A stretch of DNA of 21,155 bases from an uncultured Bacilli bacterium (GCA_934095865.1 CAKOKU010000015.1:1-21155), one strand, 5' to 3'. Positions 1 through 7,700 are shown, numbered from the stretch's first letter. Made by a program: numbers and translations. Notes: generated by a model not told the origin, from the letters alone.

Positions 1-5
1 CATAA

Positions 6-77
6 TCCTCAGTAGCTCAATGGCGGAGCATTCGACTGTTAATCGAAGGGTTGCTGGTTCGAGTCCAGCCTGGGGAG
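6..77 (+). tRNA. tRNA-Asn (anticodon GUU)
   Basis: This is a complete 72-nt cloverleaf. The acceptor stem pairs 6-12 with 70-76 (one G-U pair), with discriminator G77. The D stem is GCTC/GAGC, and the anticodon stem TTCGA/TCGAA encloses loop CTGTTAA with anticodon GTT at 38-40. The T stem is GCTGG/CCAGC around TTCGAGT. No CCA is encoded. The 3' half lies under the C-terminal codons of the serine recombinase on the other strand, the usual geometry when an integrating element uses a tRNA gene as its attachment site. No second copy of the tRNA 3' end was found by eye in this window, so the other junction is outside or lost. Confidence 0.97.
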
Positions 78-1129
78 TTTTTTCTATTATTAGGGCAAGA
101 ATTCGTTTCAAGCCCTTTTTTAATGTCTGTTTCAGGAGTTCGATTGTTAGCATTTTTTTGCTTCAAATTGTACTGATTTTCTACTATTGTTTGGAATATC
201 GGCTTTAGTTTTATATCAAAGTTTTTGTCTTTATATGTGATTTGTTCTGAAATAATTTCCATGATTTTTCTTCTTTGAAACAGGTTGCCTTTCAAGAAAT
301 AATCATGTGCGTTATCTGTAAAACTAAGCAGTGTGTCGGCTTTGTCGTAAAATGCCTTATCAAGTTTATCAATTTCTTCCAGTTGAATTTTCAGTTTGTC
401 TTTTTCAATTTGCAACTTATCATTTTGAGCTTTCCAAAAATCATGAGTTATAGCGTTGTCCAATTTGAGGGTAAACGCTTCCTCTATCCTATTCTCAAGT
501 CTTGTTATTTGCTTGATAATATTATTTTTAACTTCTTTTGAATATCCGTTTTTCTTTTCATGTACAAATTTTAGCTCCTTCAAGATTCGCTCTCTAATAT
601 CTTGAGGAATCACTATCAATCGAATAATTTCTGCAAAAGTCTTATCAACCACTAATTCATTGATATAATCTCTTTTGCACTCGCCACCTTTATTACCAGT
701 ACAATGATAATAAATATACTTACCTTTTTTAAATTCTGCCGTTAAGCGACAGCCACAATGTGCACATCTTATTAATCCTGTATAAGCAAAGTCATAATTC
801 TTTTTTCTAGCTTTATCAGGGGATAATAACCTATCTTGTACACTGTAAAAAAGCTCTTTACTGATTAGAGGTACGTGCTTTGCATTTTCATAGACTTTAT
901 CTTCAAACTTGAACACTCCTGTATAGAAAATGTTTTTTAGGATAAATTCAACAGTGGATTGTGGCACTCTTCTTCCGGAACTATTTCTAAATCCATCTTT
1001 GTAAAGTTTTGCAGTTAAACTCCTTAAAGAATACAATCCACTATCATATAAATTGAATGCTTGTTTTATGTAAAAGGCACAAAAAGAAAGTAGATTTCTT
1101 AGGAACCACAGATATTGACGAAATAACAA
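17..1129 (-). pseudogene. Large serine recombinase, catalytic N-terminus missing
   Basis: This is the DNA-binding half of a large serine recombinase (phage/ICE integrase family). From about residue 23 it shows the Recombinase domain pattern (FNLYDSGLYSL, then the NIFYTGVF segment). A zinc-ribbon follows with C122-x2-C125, C143 and C151, then a basic coiled-coil region around residues 200-270. The resolvase-like catalytic domain of about 150 residues with the nucleophilic Ser is absent. The first 20 or so residues of the open frame are antisense to a different plus-strand gene end, so the true gene is cut at about position 1085. The last 20 or so residues (GWTRTSNPSINSRMLRH) are encoded by the complement of the tRNA-Asn gene, a tail typical of integrases inserted at this tRNA. 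It cannot be catalytically active as it stands. Confidence 0.88.
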
Positions 1130-1194
1130 AAATGCTGTCTGAAGAAGTAAAAGTCAAAAAATCATCTGAACTCAAAAACACAATCGGATTTTAA
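1084..1194 (+). pseudogene. C-terminal remnant of an unknown plus-strand gene
   Basis: About 36 codons on the plus strand end with TAA at 1192-1194, two bases before a strong terminator hairpin. The peptide is lysine-rich and ends with SELKNTIGF. I do not recognise the family. The 5' part of the gene is gone: upstream of about 1085 the sequence becomes the antisense of the truncated serine recombinase. The abrupt switch, with each gene lacking its 5' part, marks a deletion or recombination junction at about 1075-1090. The remnant could be the old end of a chromosomal gene or of an earlier element cargo gene. Confidence 0.5.
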
Positions 1195-1196
1195 AG

Positions 1197-1260
1197 CCCA
1201 CCCACATTCCACCACCTCTATTGCTATGTGGAGTGTGGTGCTGGGTGGGTGTTTCTTTTT
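1197..1260 (+). terminator. Rho-independent terminator
   Basis: CCCACCCA (1197-1204) pairs perfectly with TGGGTGGG (1242-1249). An inner stem is built from CATTCCAC and GTGGAGTG. The right arm is followed by a T-rich tail (GTTTCTTTTT). It sits two bases after the stop codon of the plus-strand remnant, so it is that gene's native terminator. Confidence 0.85.
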
Positions 1261-1707
1261 CGACCACGCTGATAATTTTTCTCGATTAGCCAAAACAAGT
1301 ACGTTTTAACATTTCTAACCAAAACAATTTTCCAATAGTTTTCTTTGAAAATTTAACTTATTTATCCCCTTTAAAGTCTAAAACTAACTATTTCAAAAGA
1401 GAACTACGGCAATTACAACTTATTTTTAAAACAAAAATTTATGCCAGAGGGAAAACTAGGCTAACGAAGTTTATAACTAACTTTGTAGCAAGATTGTGGC
1501 AAAATGCTGGCATTAAAATGGAGTATTAATAAAAAGTTCTAAACTTTTCTACAGACTAAATCTTTATTTTTACCTTGACGAAATATTCACAGAGAGGCTG
1601 CTGACACGAGTTTGCAGGGGTGTTCAAGTGTATTAGCATAGTTTCCCCTGCAATTAGAACTCCAATTCTCTTAAAACTCGCATGAACAGTGGCAAAAAGA
1701 TTTATCA
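1261..1707. other. Gene-free AT-rich stretch with one inverted repeat
   Basis: I see no credible coding region. The only structure is an inverted repeat, TTGCAGGGG (1612-1620) and CCCCTGCAA (1645-1653), perfect over 9 bp with a 24-base loop. It lies about 55 bases past the stop of the minus-strand DUF4143 gene. There is no T-run after it in either direction, so it is not a classical terminator; it may be an RNA-stabilising hairpin or an element scar. Confidence 0.5.
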
Positions 1708-2925
1708 TTACTCCCACAAATTATTAATCGGAACTGTAAACATTCCATTTGACCAAGTCATTGTTCGTTCACCGGTATATAGAATAAGCCCAGTAAATGA
1801 CTTCTCTTTTGCCAAATTATCTCTAAACCATTCAAGATGTTTAAATGCATCTAATTTTATTTCGGTTCCTGATTTAACTTCTATACCGAAAATCTCATCT
1901 TCTGTTTCTATAATAAAATCAATTTCCCTTTTACGGCTATCACGCCAATGGTATAGTGATACATTCCTTTCTAAATCAACTTGCGAAGCTAATTGATTAT
2001 ATACAAATGTTTCAGTTATTTTACCAGATTTATCACTATCCTTGTAAACTTCTTTCTCGTTCCAATTTAATATCGAAGACATTAAACCTGTATCACAAGC
2101 AAAATATTTAGTTTTATCTTGTGCTGATTCATAATCTCTCTTATACCAAATAGGCAATCCGTCAATTAAGTAAACTCTTTCTAATATATTCAGATATTCA
2201 TCTAAGGTTATTCTGGAAATTGCAAGTTCTCTTGCTACATCTGATTTTGTAATATATTTTGATGAATAAGCGTTCATTACGTTAAAAAGCATTCTTAGCT
2301 TGTTTTGTCTTTTTACATTTGCAACGTATTTTAAGTCATTATCCAATATCAAATCTGTATAATCTGTATACCATTCTTTGATATCAGTAGGGGCTAAATG
2401 AAGTAACGGTTCTGGGAAACCTCCTTTAAACGCCAATTCAATAATCTTTCTTTTATCGTAACCAGAATTATTAACAAATTTTTTACTTTTTAAACGATTC
2501 ATGAAATTAGGTTCAAGTTCTAAATATTCACCATACGAAAATGGTCTTAGTCTAATTTTCTTTGCTCTACCAGCAAGAGATTCCTTTACTGATGGCAAAC
2601 TTTGAATATCAGCAGAACCAGTGATTATATACTGACCGTAACGAGTATCTTTATCAACAGCCTTTTTAATTGCTGTGATAAGTTTCGGAACTCTTTGTAT
2701 TTCATCTATAATCATTGTTTCTTTATCATGTTTAATGAAACCGTTAGGATCTGCTTGTGCAATGTCTTCTTCATCGTCTAATGTTACATATTCAAAATTA
2801 TCAGGCTTAGCAATATCGCAAGCTAAAGTTGTTTTGCCACACTGTCTGGCACCAACAAGCATTGTAACACGTCTTGTTTTAAGCGCTTCTTCTATCTTTG
2901 TTGTTGACCATCTTTTCTTTGTCAT
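1708..2925 (-). CDS. AAA+ ATPase with DUF4143 domain
   Basis: This is a 405-residue member of the archaeo-bacterial AAA_14/DUF4143 family. The N-terminal P-loop domain has Walker A GARQCGKT (25-32), Walker B MIIDEIQ (71-77) and the family's ITGSAD segment at 101-106, followed by SLAGR. The C-terminal half contains a PD-(D/E)xK-like signature, D336 followed by E349-V-K351 (EIDFII then GIEVKSG), which the family usually keeps as a nuclease-like fold. Start: an in-frame ATG at 2970 exists, but the ATG at 2925 lies exactly where a strong promoter would start transcription, so I choose it. The gene appears monocistronic. Family members are common in accessory islands and their biochemical role is poorly known; a defence or toxin role is only inferred from the neighbourhood. 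Confidence 0.85.
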   Translation of the reverse strand: MTKKRWSTTKIEEALKTRRVTMLVGARQCGKTTLACDIAKPDNFEYVTLDDEEDIAQADPNGFIKHDKETMIIDEIQRVPKLITAIKKAVDKDTRYGQYIITGSADIQSLPSVKESLAGRAKKIRLRPFSYGEYLELEPNFMNRLKSKKFVNNSGYDKRKIIELAFKGGFPEPLLHLAPTDIKEWYTDYTDLILDNDLKYVANVKRQNKLRMLFNVMNAYSSKYITKSDVARELAISRITLDEYLNILERVYLIDGLPIWYKRDYESAQDKTKYFACDTGLMSSILNWNEKEVYKDSDKSGKITETFVYNQLASQVDLERNVSLYHWRDSRKREIDFIIETEDEIFGIEVKSGTEIKLDAFKHLEWFRDNLAKEKSFTGLILYTGERTMTWSNGMFTVPINNLWE

Positions 2926-2931
2926 AATTGA

Positions 2932-2960
2932 ATTATAAAGCATATTTGCAAATTTGTAAA
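2932..2960 (-). promoter_or_regulatory. Sigma70-type promoter of the DUF4143 gene, leaderless
   Basis: On the minus strand, -35 TTTACA (2955-2960) is followed by a 17-base spacer and a perfect -10 TATAAT (2932-2937). The predicted first transcribed base is the A of ATG at 2925, six bases after the -10. No Shine-Dalgarno sequence precedes that ATG, which agrees with a leaderless mRNA. Confidence 0.7.
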
Positions 2961-3018
2961 GTATAAGCATGTAAATTTGTATAAAATAAGTAAGTGATTT
3001 TGTATATTATTGGCTTAG

Positions 3019-3058
3019 ATTTATACATGACAAATATTAACATTTGTCATGTATAAAT
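3019..3058. repeat. Perfect 17-bp inverted repeat with 6-base loop
   Basis: ATTTATACATGACAAAT (3019-3035) and its exact reverse complement (3042-3058) enclose ATTAAC. A run of six T follows on the plus strand (3058-3063). It could be a bidirectional terminator, an operator, or the hairpin end of a small mobile element. The ATG of a 58-codon plus-strand ORF lies inside the right arm. There is no obvious upstream plus-strand gene needing termination. Confidence 0.85.
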
Positions 3059-3225
3059 TTTTTATTTACAAACAAAATACAGATTGTGTATATGAAGATT
3101 TAGCCAAAATAGTTTATTCGTTAATTAATTATATATTACCAAGAAGCAAGAAACTTATATTATCAGAGAGATCTAGAAAAATAGGAGCGTACTTTTGGGA
3201 AAGGATTCAAGTTTTCAACATTTAG
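3049..3225 (+). CDS. Small hypothetical ORF (58 aa) or gene remnant
   Basis: The frame opens with ATG at 3049 inside the right arm of the inverted repeat and ends with TAG at 3223-3225. The peptide is amphipathic and basic in its second half (SKKLILSERSRKIGAYFWER). No Shine-Dalgarno sequence is visible; a start inside a hairpin would be occluded in RNA. I recognise no family. It may be the C-terminal remnant of a longer gene cut by the inverted repeat rather than a functional small protein. Confidence 0.3.
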   Translation: MYKFFIYKQNTDCVYEDLAKIVYSLINYILPRSKKLILSERSRKIGAYFWERIQVFNI

Positions 3226-3247
3226 AGAGAACAACCTAAAACTTTCT

Positions 3248-3263
3248 GATAATTCATTTTTTA
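3248..3263 (+). repeat. 16-bp direct repeat, copy 1
   Basis: GATAATTCATTTTTTA recurs exactly at 4712-4727. The two copies bracket the HEPN gene (3278-4603) 1,464 bases apart in the same orientation. They could be the scar of an insertion or a substrate for deletion of the gene. Confidence 0.6.
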
Positions 3264-3277
3264 TAAGTTATGTATCT

Positions 3278-4603
3278 TTACATAATATATAAATCATCTA
3301 TATCCAATTTTTGTAATATCAATGCAATAGAAACTTTTGATAGGCACCCTGTCAAAGTGCTAATTGCGTATATATCCAAATCCTCTCTACTGGCAAATGG
3401 TTCAACAATGTTATCATCTGTAGGAGTTTTTAACTTCCCATCTCTATATGGATGAATAGAATGATTACGCAAATTCATTATTTGCTCACTCAATGCAGAC
3501 ATTTGTTTCTCCGTAGTATCACCTAATTTGTTTATATCAAAATCAAAAATGATATCGCCTCGTCTAAATATCTTGTTAAAGATGTTTGGATTTAGTTGCG
3601 ATAAGGCTGCTTTAATGTCATTTCTAGTATTTGCACCTTTACTAATTATATTCCCAAATGTTTCGAGAAGTTGAGCCTTTTTAGAAATTTCATATGATAA
3701 CACATTTGATACTTCATAGCTACATATAGAATCTATTATCATTTTATATTCCTCATATATTTCAAACCATTTTTGCAATATTATTTCTAGTTTTTGGCTT
3801 ATTTTTTCATAATTAATATTAAAATAAGGAATAAAAATATCTGGTTTTGAAACAGATGTCAAAATATCATATTTTATAAAATAATCAAATTGTTTTGATT
3901 CATATATTGATGTTACATTTGCAACTTGATTAAAGAATAAAGAAAATAGCTTTTGTATTTTTAGAATCATACGATATAAAAATTGAACTGGAAATTCTTT
4001 TTCAGAGGAAAGTCTTAAATAGCAACTTGGATAAAGACTGATTTCTGGATATTTCAAAAAATTCGTTTGAAATTCATCAATTATTGATAATACAAATTTA
4101 TTATCTTGGTATGTAAATTCATAACTATTAGACTTATTTCCAACTTTTATTTTTATAAAATCTGCGTTTTGTTTTAATTTTACATTTTCTCCATTGCTAT
4201 CAAGATAACTCCATAAATTATCATTAATACCAGATTCTTTAGGGTTGTATAACCATTGCTTTAAATTTTCAATTCTAAAACAGATCTCTTTTCTTTTCGA
4301 ATGTAAATCTATATATTGTGCATTACATGAATCTCCGAAAACCCAATATTCTATGTGATGAGCAAATTCTATTTCGCATTGCTGTATATTATAGTTGCCG
4401 CAGTTTAAAAATGTTATATTTAAACTGCCTCCAGTTATTTCAAAATGACCTTTTAAATCGCCATAAAAACGGTTTATATTACTAGGTTTATCCAAGACTT
4501 CTAATTTTAATTTATTGTTTTCACCTTCTTTTAATCTTACTTTCATTTGAGTATTATTATTTAATTTTATTATTCCATCTGCAGGTAAATCAATATTTCT
4601 CAT
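3278..4603 (-). CDS. ApeA-like HEPN-domain protein, probable anti-phage RNase
   Basis: This protein of about 441 residues is AT-rich and unique in the window. The N-terminal two-thirds is beta-rich (GHFEITGGSLNITFLNCGNY, then FRIENLKQWL) and resembles the N-terminal domain of ApeA-type proteins. The C-terminal third is helical and contains R-N-H-S-I-H at about residues 379-384, matching the HEPN RNase signature R-x4-H. ApeA proteins are stand-alone anti-phage proteins thought to act as ribonucleases; that function here is by analogy. Start: ATG at 4609 overlaps its own SD, whereas ATG at 4603 has AGAAGGA six bases upstream, so I prefer 4603. It has its own transcription unit and ends at 3278. 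The N-terminal match is from memory of the family pattern, so the ApeA name is less certain than the HEPN motif. Confidence 0.62.
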   Translation of the reverse strand: MRNIDLPADGIIKLNNNTQMKVRLKEGENNKLKLEVLDKPSNINRFYGDLKGHFEITGGSLNITFLNCGNYNIQQCEIEFAHHIEYWVFGDSCNAQYIDLHSKRKEICFRIENLKQWLYNPKESGINDNLWSYLDSNGENVKLKQNADFIKIKVGNKSNSYEFTYQDNKFVLSIIDEFQTNFLKYPEISLYPSCYLRLSSEKEFPVQFLYRMILKIQKLFSLFFNQVANVTSIYESKQFDYFIKYDILTSVSKPDIFIPYFNINYEKISQKLEIILQKWFEIYEEYKMIIDSICSYEVSNVLSYEISKKAQLLETFGNIISKGANTRNDIKAALSQLNPNIFNKIFRRGDIIFDFDINKLGDTTEKQMSALSEQIMNLRNHSIHPYRDGKLKTPTDDNIVEPFASREDLDIYAISTLTGCLSKVSIALILQKLDIDDLYIM

Positions 4604-4632
4604 TATCATTCCTTCTGTAGCGATTCATGAAC

Positions 4633-4638
4633 ATTATA
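4633..4638 (-). promoter_or_regulatory. Probable -10 element of the HEPN gene
   Basis: A perfect TATAAT on the minus strand lies about 30 bases before the preferred ATG, which gives a leader of about 23 bases containing the AGAAGGA ribosome site. No convincing -35 hexamer is seen, so the call rests on the -10 and its position alone. Confidence 0.4.
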
Positions 4639-4711
4639 TGACAACTGTATTTTAGCATAGTTTTATTAATTAATAGATTTCAAACTATCTGGTATCAATT
4701 TCGAAGTTCAA

Positions 4712-4727
4712 GATAATTCATTTTTTA
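4712..4727 (+). repeat. 16-bp direct repeat, copy 2
   Basis: This is the second exact copy of GATAATTCATTTTTTA (first at 3248-3263), upstream of the HEPN gene. An imperfect inverted copy (GGATAATTTTTTATTTCAAG on the minus strand, about 4752-4771) lies 25 bases away, forming an AT-rich inverted repeat. Confidence 0.6.
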
Positions 4728-4956
4728 ATTTACTAATAGTATTAACAAAGAACTTGAAATAAAAAATTATCCAATACTTGCATAATTTCGTATAGCATTG
4801 ACAAGTTTGTAGTTATCTAAACTGATAATATTTTCATATAGTTTACTTACAAAAAGTTCCAGCGTCTTCTGGCGGGTGGGGCCATAAAGGAGATGTCAAT
4901 GACATCTCCTTTATTTTATCTAATTATCTAATAATGCCTCGTTTTAATTTATAACA
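4728..4956. other. Gene-free stretch; possible small RNA unit
   Basis: I see no protein gene. A -35-like TTGACA at 4799 and a GATAAT-like -10 with a long (about 20-base) spacer precede a short GC-rich patch (4858-4884, CCAG..CTGG then GGCGGGTGGGGCC) that leads into a terminator at 4885-4913. The arrangement would suit a transcript of about 85-95 nt, but the promoter spacing is poor. Confidence 0.25.
4885..4913 (+). terminator. Intrinsic terminator hairpin
   Basis: TAAAGGAGATGTC (4885-4897) pairs perfectly over 13 bp with GACATCTCCTTTA (4901-4913) across a 3-base loop, followed by TTTTAT. No recognisable gene precedes it on the plus strand, so it either ends an unannotated RNA or is an orphan of a deleted gene. 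The A-rich left side would also allow some termination in the other direction. Confidence 0.8.
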
Positions 4957-5205
4957 TTATTCACCGAGATATTTAACATTTATAAATCCGTTTTCTTTAT
5001 CTAGCCCTGTTACAAAAAATCTAGAACCGTTATTCAATAAAAATTCATCTTCCTTCCAATGATAAAGGTCAATATAGAAAAAAATAATTGCCACACCGGG
5101 TTTTAATGGGACATTTGAAAAAAAGATTTTTCTGCCGAAACTGGGCTTTGTGTTTGACTTTAACCCGCTTACGAGTGGTTGACTGAACCTACTCCAAAAG
5201 TTACT
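4957..5205 (-). pseudogene. Gene remnant, possibly ADP-ribosyltransferase-like C-terminus
   Basis: About 82 codons are open on the minus strand and end with TAA at 4957-4959, but the frame has no plausible start codon upstream. The peptide has a beta-strand-rich end with KEDEFLLNNGSRFFVTG. This resembles the E-x-E segment and last strand of ADP-ribosyltransferase folds (E-x-E-x-L-L, then G-x-x-F-x-V). The plus strand of the same DNA is also open in two short frames (one at 5164-5358), so the coding strand itself is uncertain. I treat this as a decayed 3' end; the enzyme family is a weak guess. Confidence 0.28.
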
Positions 5206-5354
5206 TTATTGTCCACAATTTGGCGGCAACTTTCCACAATATATCCGCTCAAATCACTATACCCTAAATATATCGTCTCATTCTCCTATGACACTTCCAG
5301 ACAAAAAGTCCGTTTTGAATTTACCTATCCCCAAACTCGGAACCTTGTCGGAAG

Positions 5355-6415
5355 TTAATTTTCCACCATTTTTATATACTTTTCATAATTATTTATAAAT
5401 TCTATATTCGCCATGGTGTATACACGATAATCCTCTATTGTTTTGTACTGTTTATTTTGTGGGAATACAACGACATCTTCATTGTTACAAATAACATATT
5501 TCTCATCATTTTTAATGGATTTTTTGAATTTCATATTACTCTTAATTTCATCATTTATTAGTCAATTTGGGGTACAATCATTTATTGTTTTTGAAATAAC
5601 ATCTAAAATATCAATGTTTGTTTTATTTAAGCATTGTTTTATTTCAATTGCGGGCTTTGTTAAACGATACCCTGGATTTTTAGAAGCATAATCAAATCAA
5701 AACATTATAATTACCAAAAGAAATAATTTCAGGGTAATCAACGTATAATCCCTTTCTTCCAAGATTTGATGTTTCTAGAAACCCATAATCAATAGCCGTA
5801 ATTATTGAGTTGAAGTCATCTGAATTACCCCAATAAAAACCTACTTGATCACAATATGGGAATATTTCATTTTCTAATATATCTGCTATTTTTGCATCCA
5901 ATATTTCAATTAATTTTATTGCTTTTCTACTTATCGTACCTGGCTTACATGCTTCTTCTGTATATAGTTTTGCCCAGAGTTTTAAAACTTTTTCTTCAGA
6001 TGTAGTCGATACATTATCTCGAATTAGCAGTAATTTATCAGTTTCAATAAGGCTATCAGAGATATCTTCATTATTTTTTTACTTTTTCATCAAATTCTTT
6101 TGCTATGTAGGCTAAATGTTTTCTCATATTTGCTTCTTTAGTCATTGCAAGTTTTAAATATATTGATTGATTAGCTAGTTCAATAGATGCTGTTTTCCCA
6201 TCTATAATTGCACCAATAGGTCTTCCTAATGTTGACATTCCATTATAAAACATATTTACAACTTTCTGTGAACAATTGCTTAATGTATTTAAGAAAGTTG
6301 CTGTTGCGACACATAATTCATTAGTGCCTTATGATGGCAATTCTAACTCGGCATCACCTTTATGTGATGTTGGAGAAACTTCATATCCTAATTTTATTTT
6401 TGAATTTTTATTCAT
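5355..6415 (-). pseudogene. DUF2806-like gene broken by two nonsense codons and two frameshifts
   Basis: The gene can be rebuilt as roughly 350 codons from ATG at 6415 to TAA at 5355-5357. Lesions in gene order are: in-frame TAA at 6329-6331; a +1 shift in an A7 run (plus-strand T7, 6074-6080) where A6 would restore the frame; a shift near 5692-5697; and in-frame TGA at 5562-5564. The central part (TSEEKVLKLWAKLYTEEACKPGTISRKAI) matches the DUF2806 pattern 'SEE-x-LWA+L-x-x-E-x-x-x-PG-x-x-S'. The section before it (MTKEANMRKHLAYIA) also fits. The upstream ATG has no good Shine-Dalgarno. Function of the family is unknown; members often sit in restriction or defence islands. With four lesions it is very unlikely to be active. 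Confidence 0.72.
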
Positions 6416-6469
6416 TTTAAAATTCTTATATAATTAACACTGTACCGATTATATTATAAATATGCTTGC

Positions 6470-6500
6470 AAGATTTTAAATATTAAGATATTAAAATCTT
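6470..6500. terminator. AT-rich hairpin at the left edge of the transposon core
   Basis: AAGATTTTAAATAT (from 6470) pairs with ATATTAAAATCTT (6488-6500) with one bulge and a short loop, followed by TTTC on the plus strand. It lies directly after the stop of the minus-strand accessory gene and between it and the DUF2806 pseudogene start. It may act as a weak terminator, or mark the element edge. Confidence 0.4.
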
Positions 6501-6502
6501 TT

Positions 6503-7021
6503 TCATACCTCCAAATGCGCTCTGCCACATGCTATGCGAGGTTTTGTTTCATTTGGGAGTGGTTTATCGACTACAAAAAGTTTATCGTCGTACAGATAAA
6601 AATAAACCGGTATATCGTAAAACCTTCGCATCTTTGGAATTTTCGGATCTCGTTCAAAATGTGTTTTAAGGGTATTCAACTGCCGTTCATAAATCATCTG
6701 CCGAAAATGTTTATAAAAATTCTGCACCGTAGCATCCGCAATATCCAAAAGAAAACTTGCATGTTTTGACTTTACCCTGGCACAAAAACACTTTCTTATC
6801 ATCTCAATTTTTTCTTGAGAATGAAACTTAAAGTAAAACGGCAAGGGTAAATGTTTAACAGGTTCTCTGCAAGAATAAATCTCGCCAACCAAATCCAACT
6901 GCCCGTCAGCAACTAATGCCTGTAAAATATCTTTTACACCATCCTCACCTATAATCGACTCTATATCTTCAAGCCTGAATTTATCAAGCCGTTTGGCAAA
7001 CTTTAAAATTTTATCTTTCAT
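6503..7021 (-). CDS. Accessory protein of a Mu-like transposon
   Basis: This 172-residue protein is the last gene of the transposition operon. The N-terminal 50 residues (LEDIESIIGEDGVKDILQALVADGQL) look like a winged-helix fold. The middle is basic with aromatic residues, and the end contains a beta pair (FYDIPVYFYLYDDKLFVVDK). I do not recognise a named family. Its ATG overlaps the end of the MuB-like gene by 11 bases, which implies translational coupling and a shared job in transposition such as target choice or complex remodelling. The frame is intact although the transposase gene is broken. Confidence 0.6.
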   Translation of the reverse strand: MKDKILKFAKRLDKFRLEDIESIIGEDGVKDILQALVADGQLDLVGEIYSCREPVKHLPLPFYFKFHSQEKIEMIRKCFCARVKSKHASFLLDIADATVQNFYKHFRQMIYERQLNTLKTHFERDPKIPKMRRFYDIPVYFYLYDDKLFVVDKPLPNETKPRIACGRAHLEV

Positions 7022-7700
7022 TTAATATTCCCACCAAGACGGCTGGCGTAATCACACCCAAATTGTTCATCGCGGCAACGGTTTCGACTTTATTTATAAG
7101 TTTTACAATCTGCCTGAACTGGTTGAATTTGTTGAAAATCAACTCCATAGCATCAGGCTCAGACTCAACTTCCGAAATCTCCGACACAATTTTTTCGACA
7201 TCATTTTTATTAAAAGTTTCAAACTTCAACACACCTAAAAGTCTGTCATAAATATGCTTATGCCGTTTGAGTTTAGCCTCTGCTATACTCATCCCGACAA
7301 GCACAACGGGAATTCCAATTTTGTCGTGCAAGTCGCAGACAATCTCAATCGCAGAAGAGTTATTGAGCAGAAAATCAATTTCATCCATCACCAAAACCTT
7401 CGGCTGTTCGCGTAATTTGTCCTCAATCTGCTTAAACAAAAGCGACGTCAGATATGCTGGCACCTCATCAAGCTCCTCGACGATTTCGGTCAAAAACCAA
7501 TGCGCAGACATCTTGTGGTTGCACCGCACATAAATCGCATCGTTATTCGTAACCCACCACATAATCATCTGCGACTTGCCGAGCCCAAAATCACCATAAA
7601 CAAGTGCCATCTTCGGCAAATTCGCGGGCGCATTTTTGAGCGTATCCATCAAATCCACAAATCGTTTTACATTCTGCGTTATCACAAATTTACGTTTCAT
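7011..7700 (-). CDS. MuB/TniB-type AAA+ transposition ATPase
   Basis: This 229-residue ATPase binds target DNA and delivers it to the DDE transposase in Mu- and Tn7-like systems. Walker A is GDFGLGKS (36-43) and Walker B VLVMDEID (102-109). A sensor-like segment, VVLVGMS, follows. An earlier in-frame ATG exists at 7721, but ATG at 7700 has GAGGT five bases upstream and overlaps the transposase stop by 11 bases, so 7700 is chosen. It is encoded between the transposase and the accessory gene on the minus strand. The frame is intact. Confidence 0.85.
   Translation of the reverse strand: MKRKFVITQNVKRFVDLMDTLKNAPANLPKMALVYGDFGLGKSQMIMWWVTNNDAIYVRCNHKMSAHWFLTEIVEELDEVPAYLTSLLFKQIEDKLREQPKVLVMDEIDFLLNNSSAIEIVCDLHDKIGIPVVLVGMSIAEAKLKRHKHIYDRLLGVLKFETFNKNDVEKIVSEISEVESEPDAMELIFNKFNQFRQIVKLINKVETVAAMNNLGVITPAVLVGILNER

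Noticed and set aside
20..208. Plus-strand ORF starting inside tRNA-Asn
   Set aside because: It runs through the tRNA and the antisense of the recombinase; no ribosome site or recognisable content.
1682..1996. Plus-strand ORF of 104 codons
   Set aside because: Antisense to the C-terminus of the DUF4143 ATPase, whose motifs prove the minus strand is coding.
5443..5691. Hydrophobic 82-codon plus-strand ORF that looks membrane-like
   Set aside because: It is the antisense of the DUF2806-like pseudogene; Phe/Leu/Ile richness comes from complementing Lys/Asn/Glu-rich codons.
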